A stretch of DNA of 9,701 nt, taken from contig JAJXXI010000096.1 in assembly GCA_021781185.1 (NCBI GenBank), positions 1 through 9,701 on the forward strand, written 5' to 3'. Below are positions 7,923-9,701 of this stretch, piece after piece. How positions within the stretch are numbered: the stretch's first letter is position 1; each line of letters starts with the position of its first letter. The notes beneath the pieces are model-generated. The model was not told the origin of the DNA and made no database searches. It saw only the letters and a program-made list of their open reading frames with translations. Position numbers and translations under genes: made by a program. Source of the stretch: a bacterium (GTDB lineage Bacteria > Verrucomicrobiota > Verrucomicrobiia > Limisphaerales > UBA11358).

Positions 7923-9701
7923 ATGAAAATAATATCTGCCATCACACTCAGGAGGCTTTTTGGAAACCCCGTAGCAGCCGAGGTGACGAGGCTCAAACTT
8001 CAAGAACGCCAGAGAATATGGAGTCTCCTCGCGTCGGCTGCTGCAATTTTAAAAAAGGCTTTCAGTTGGGTTGCCGGCACCGCTCTTTTGGGTTCCGTAG
8101 CTGTGTCTGATGCCTCCGGGCTTCCTCCCGCAGCCATGAAACACTGGACGGCAGACAACGGCAACGGCACTTACTCGAATCCTTTGTTCCACGGCGAGTT
8201 TGAGGATCCGGATGTCATCCGCGTGGGCGACGATTATTATCTGACCGGCACCACCATGCACATGATGCCGGCGGTGGAAATTCTACACTCCAAAGACTTG
8301 GTAAACTGGCAACTCGTCGGCTACTGCACCAACCGGCTCGATCTGGGATTTGATCCCAAAAAACCGGGGCAGGATCCTTATCGTCTCGAAGGCGGAAACA
8401 TCTACGGTCAGGGCATCTGGGCACCTTGCATTCGTCATCATAACGGCATGTTTTATATTTTCTGCAATGTGAATGGTGCCGGTCTTCAGGTCTTCCGTTC
8501 GAAATCAATTAATGGCCCTTGGGAACACAACCAATTGCCGGGAAGACATGACATGTCCGTGTTGTTCGACGACGACGGCAAAATCTATTTGATCTCCGGT
8601 AATCGCAACCCCTATCCGATTGATGAACTGGTGCCGGACCTCAAGTCCTTCGTTCCTGGTGCCCGCCACTATCTGAAGGTTCCGCCAGATGGTCCCAGGA
8701 TGGGGGAAGGTCATCACCTCTACAAGATTCACGACGAGTATTACGACATTTCTGCCATACCCGGCGGAACCGTGAACCAAATGATCGCCAGGGCAAAGTC
8801 CATTGACGGCCCCTGGACGGTCACCACCATGGTTCAGGGCGAGTCGCTGGGCGTGACGGTGGCTGCTCCTGATTATGCCAGACCCAATGATCGCGGTCTC
8901 TGGCTGCATCAGGGTGGCATGGTGGATACACCGTCGGGACAATGGTGGAGCATCATCATGTCGGATCATGGCGCGGCGGGCCGCATGGTTTCCCTGGTGC
9001 CGATTACCTGGCACGACGACTTTCCGCTCATTGGTCTGCCGGGCAATTTACGCAAAGCACCCAATACCTGGATCAAGCCCGATACCGGTTACACGCAGGA
9101 ACCCGAGCCGACTTATGTTCCCGATGACAACTTTGACAACGGCAAAATGAATCCGCACTGGCAGTGGAACCATGTTCCGGACGATTCCAAGTGGTCCTTG
9201 ACGGAAAGTCCCGGTGTGTTGCGTTTGCACTCGCTGCCGGCCGACAATTTCTGGACAGCCCGCGACAGCCTCTGCCAGCGTCCGCCCGGACCTGAATCCA
9301 TCATGACGGTTGAACTGGACACGTCGGGGCTGGCTGCGGGAGATCATGCGGGTCTGGCCTTGCTAAGCTCTCCCTATGCCTGGATTGGCGTGGTGAAGTC
9401 CACCAATGGCACGACCTTGCAAATGTATGAAAGCCCCAGAATGGAACGGCGGTCGGGGGCAAATTCAAGCCCGGGGAATGCGCCCGCCATCAGCCCGACG
9501 GCACCTCCCGATCATCTCTGGTTGCGGGTTCACTGCAACTTTGACAATGACCAGGCCGTCTTTAGCTGGAGCGCGGATGGCAGCGAATTCACGCCGCTGG
9601 GCAACTCTTTCACCATGAGCTTTCAGTTGGTTACGTTCCAAGGAGTGCGTCCGTCCTTGTTTAATTTCAATACCGATGGTCATCCCGGCGGCTACGCTGA
9701 T
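7923..9701 (+). CDS. GH43-family glycosidase, probable beta-xylosidase/arabinofuranosidase (3' partial)
   Basis: An open frame of 593 codons that runs off the window end without a stop. The five-bladed GH43 domain covers about residues 85-370: catalytic base Asp95 in FEDPDVIR, pKa-modulating Asp210 in HDMSVLFDDDG, and acid Glu262 in MGEGHHLYK, each in its usual family context. LHSKDLVNWQ and GIWAPCI are further GH43 landmarks. From about residue 400 (DNFDNGKMNPHWQW) a C-terminal beta-sandwich begins, as in larger GH43 xylosidases. GH43 enzymes of this kind release xylose or arabinose from xylan oligomers. The N-terminus is odd: MKIISAITLRRLFGN is followed by a translated palindromic element (residues ~11-46) and only then by KKAFSWVAGTALLGSVAVSDASG, which looks like the signal-peptide core. 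ATG 7923 is the only in-frame ATG before that core. The gene lies 82 bases after the esterase gene, in the same direction. Confidence 0.92.
   Translation, partial: MKIISAITLRRLFGNPVAAEVTRLKLQERQRIWSLLASAAAILKKAFSWVAGTALLGSVAVSDASGLPPAAMKHWTADNGNGTYSNPLFHGEFEDPDVIRVGDDYYLTGTTMHMMPAVEILHSKDLVNWQLVGYCTNRLDLGFDPKKPGQDPYRLEGGNIYGQGIWAPCIRHHNGMFYIFCNVNGAGLQVFRSKSINGPWEHNQLPGRHDMSVLFDDDGKIYLISGNRNPYPIDELVPDLKSFVPGARHYLKVPPDGPRMGEGHHLYKIHDEYYDISAIPGGTVNQMIARAKSIDGPWTVTTMVQGESLGVTVAAPDYARPNDRGLWLHQGGMVDTPSGQWWSIIMSDHGAAGRMVSLVPITWHDDFPLIGLPGNLRKAPNTWIKPDTGYTQEPEPTYVPDDNFDNGKMNPHWQWNHVPDDSKWSLTESPGVLRLHSLPADNFWTARDSLCQRPPGPESIMTVELDTSGLAAGDHAGLALLSSPYAWIGVVKSTNGTTLQMYESPRMERRSGANSSPGNAPAISPTAPPDHLWLRVHCNFDNDQAVFSWSADGSEFTPLGNSFTMSFQLVTFQGVRPSLFNFNTDGHPGGYAD
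7954..8059. repeat. Palindromic (MITE/REP-like) element inside the GH43 coding start
   Basis: Two 24-base arms, 7971-7994 (begins GTAGCAGCCGAGG) and 8021-8044 (ends CGTCGGCTGCTGC), are inverted copies matching at 19 of 24 positions, with a 26-base centre. Outside them the symmetry continues less precisely: GGCTTTTTGGAAA on the left (from 7954) faces TTTTAAAAAAGGC on the right (to 8059). The GTAGCAGCCGA...TCGGCTGCTGC ends resemble, from memory, repeats scattered in verrucomicrobial genomes; I cannot verify that here. It has no coding capacity for a transposase. The GH43 frame passes through it without a stop. No clear target-site duplication was found. Confidence 0.65.

Overview
The window looks like chromosomal DNA of a plant-polysaccharide-degrading bacterium, most likely a verrucomicrobial one (Verrucomicrobiota, Pedosphaera/Limisphaerales-like). 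This is inferred from the architecture of the giant periplasmic sensor kinase (repeated OB-like modules plus PA14-like segments, then an NarX/DesK-type kinase), the general absence of clear Shine-Dalgarno sequences, and a dispersed-type palindromic element. No marker gene is present, so the assignment is tentative.

Left part (1-1200): the C-terminal end of a phospholipase D/cardiolipin-synthase-type protein (+), a spacer with a strong GC-rich hairpin, a small standalone GIY-YIG nuclease-like gene (+), and a decayed, frameshifted fragment of an ISL3-family transposase (-). The fragment abuts the 3' end of the response regulator gene.

Middle (1202-5143, - strand): a two-component pair. A 1050-residue membrane sensor histidine kinase lies upstream of a NarL/LuxR-type response regulator, 117 bases apart if the preferred regulator start is correct. 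The kinase has a large extracytoplasmic part, one transmembrane helix, and HisKA_3 and HATPase domains.

Divergent spacer (5144-5702): about 560 bases without a convincing gene. It holds two clear inverted repeats, one of them a 26-bp near-perfect palindrome, and must carry the promoters of both divergent units.

Right part (5703-9701, + strand): a three-gene, apparently co-directional xylan-degradation cluster: secreted GH10 endo-beta-1,4-xylanase, secreted CE6/SASA-type acetyl(xylan) esterase, and a GH43 enzyme (probable beta-xylosidase/arabinofuranosidase) running off the window. Together they would cut the xylan backbone, remove acetyl groups and trim oligosaccharides. The divergent two-component system is the obvious candidate regulator. 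The most unusual feature is a ~74-106 bp imperfect palindromic element lying inside the 5' end of the GH43 gene. It is read through in frame and lengthens the region in front of the signal-peptide hydrophobic core.
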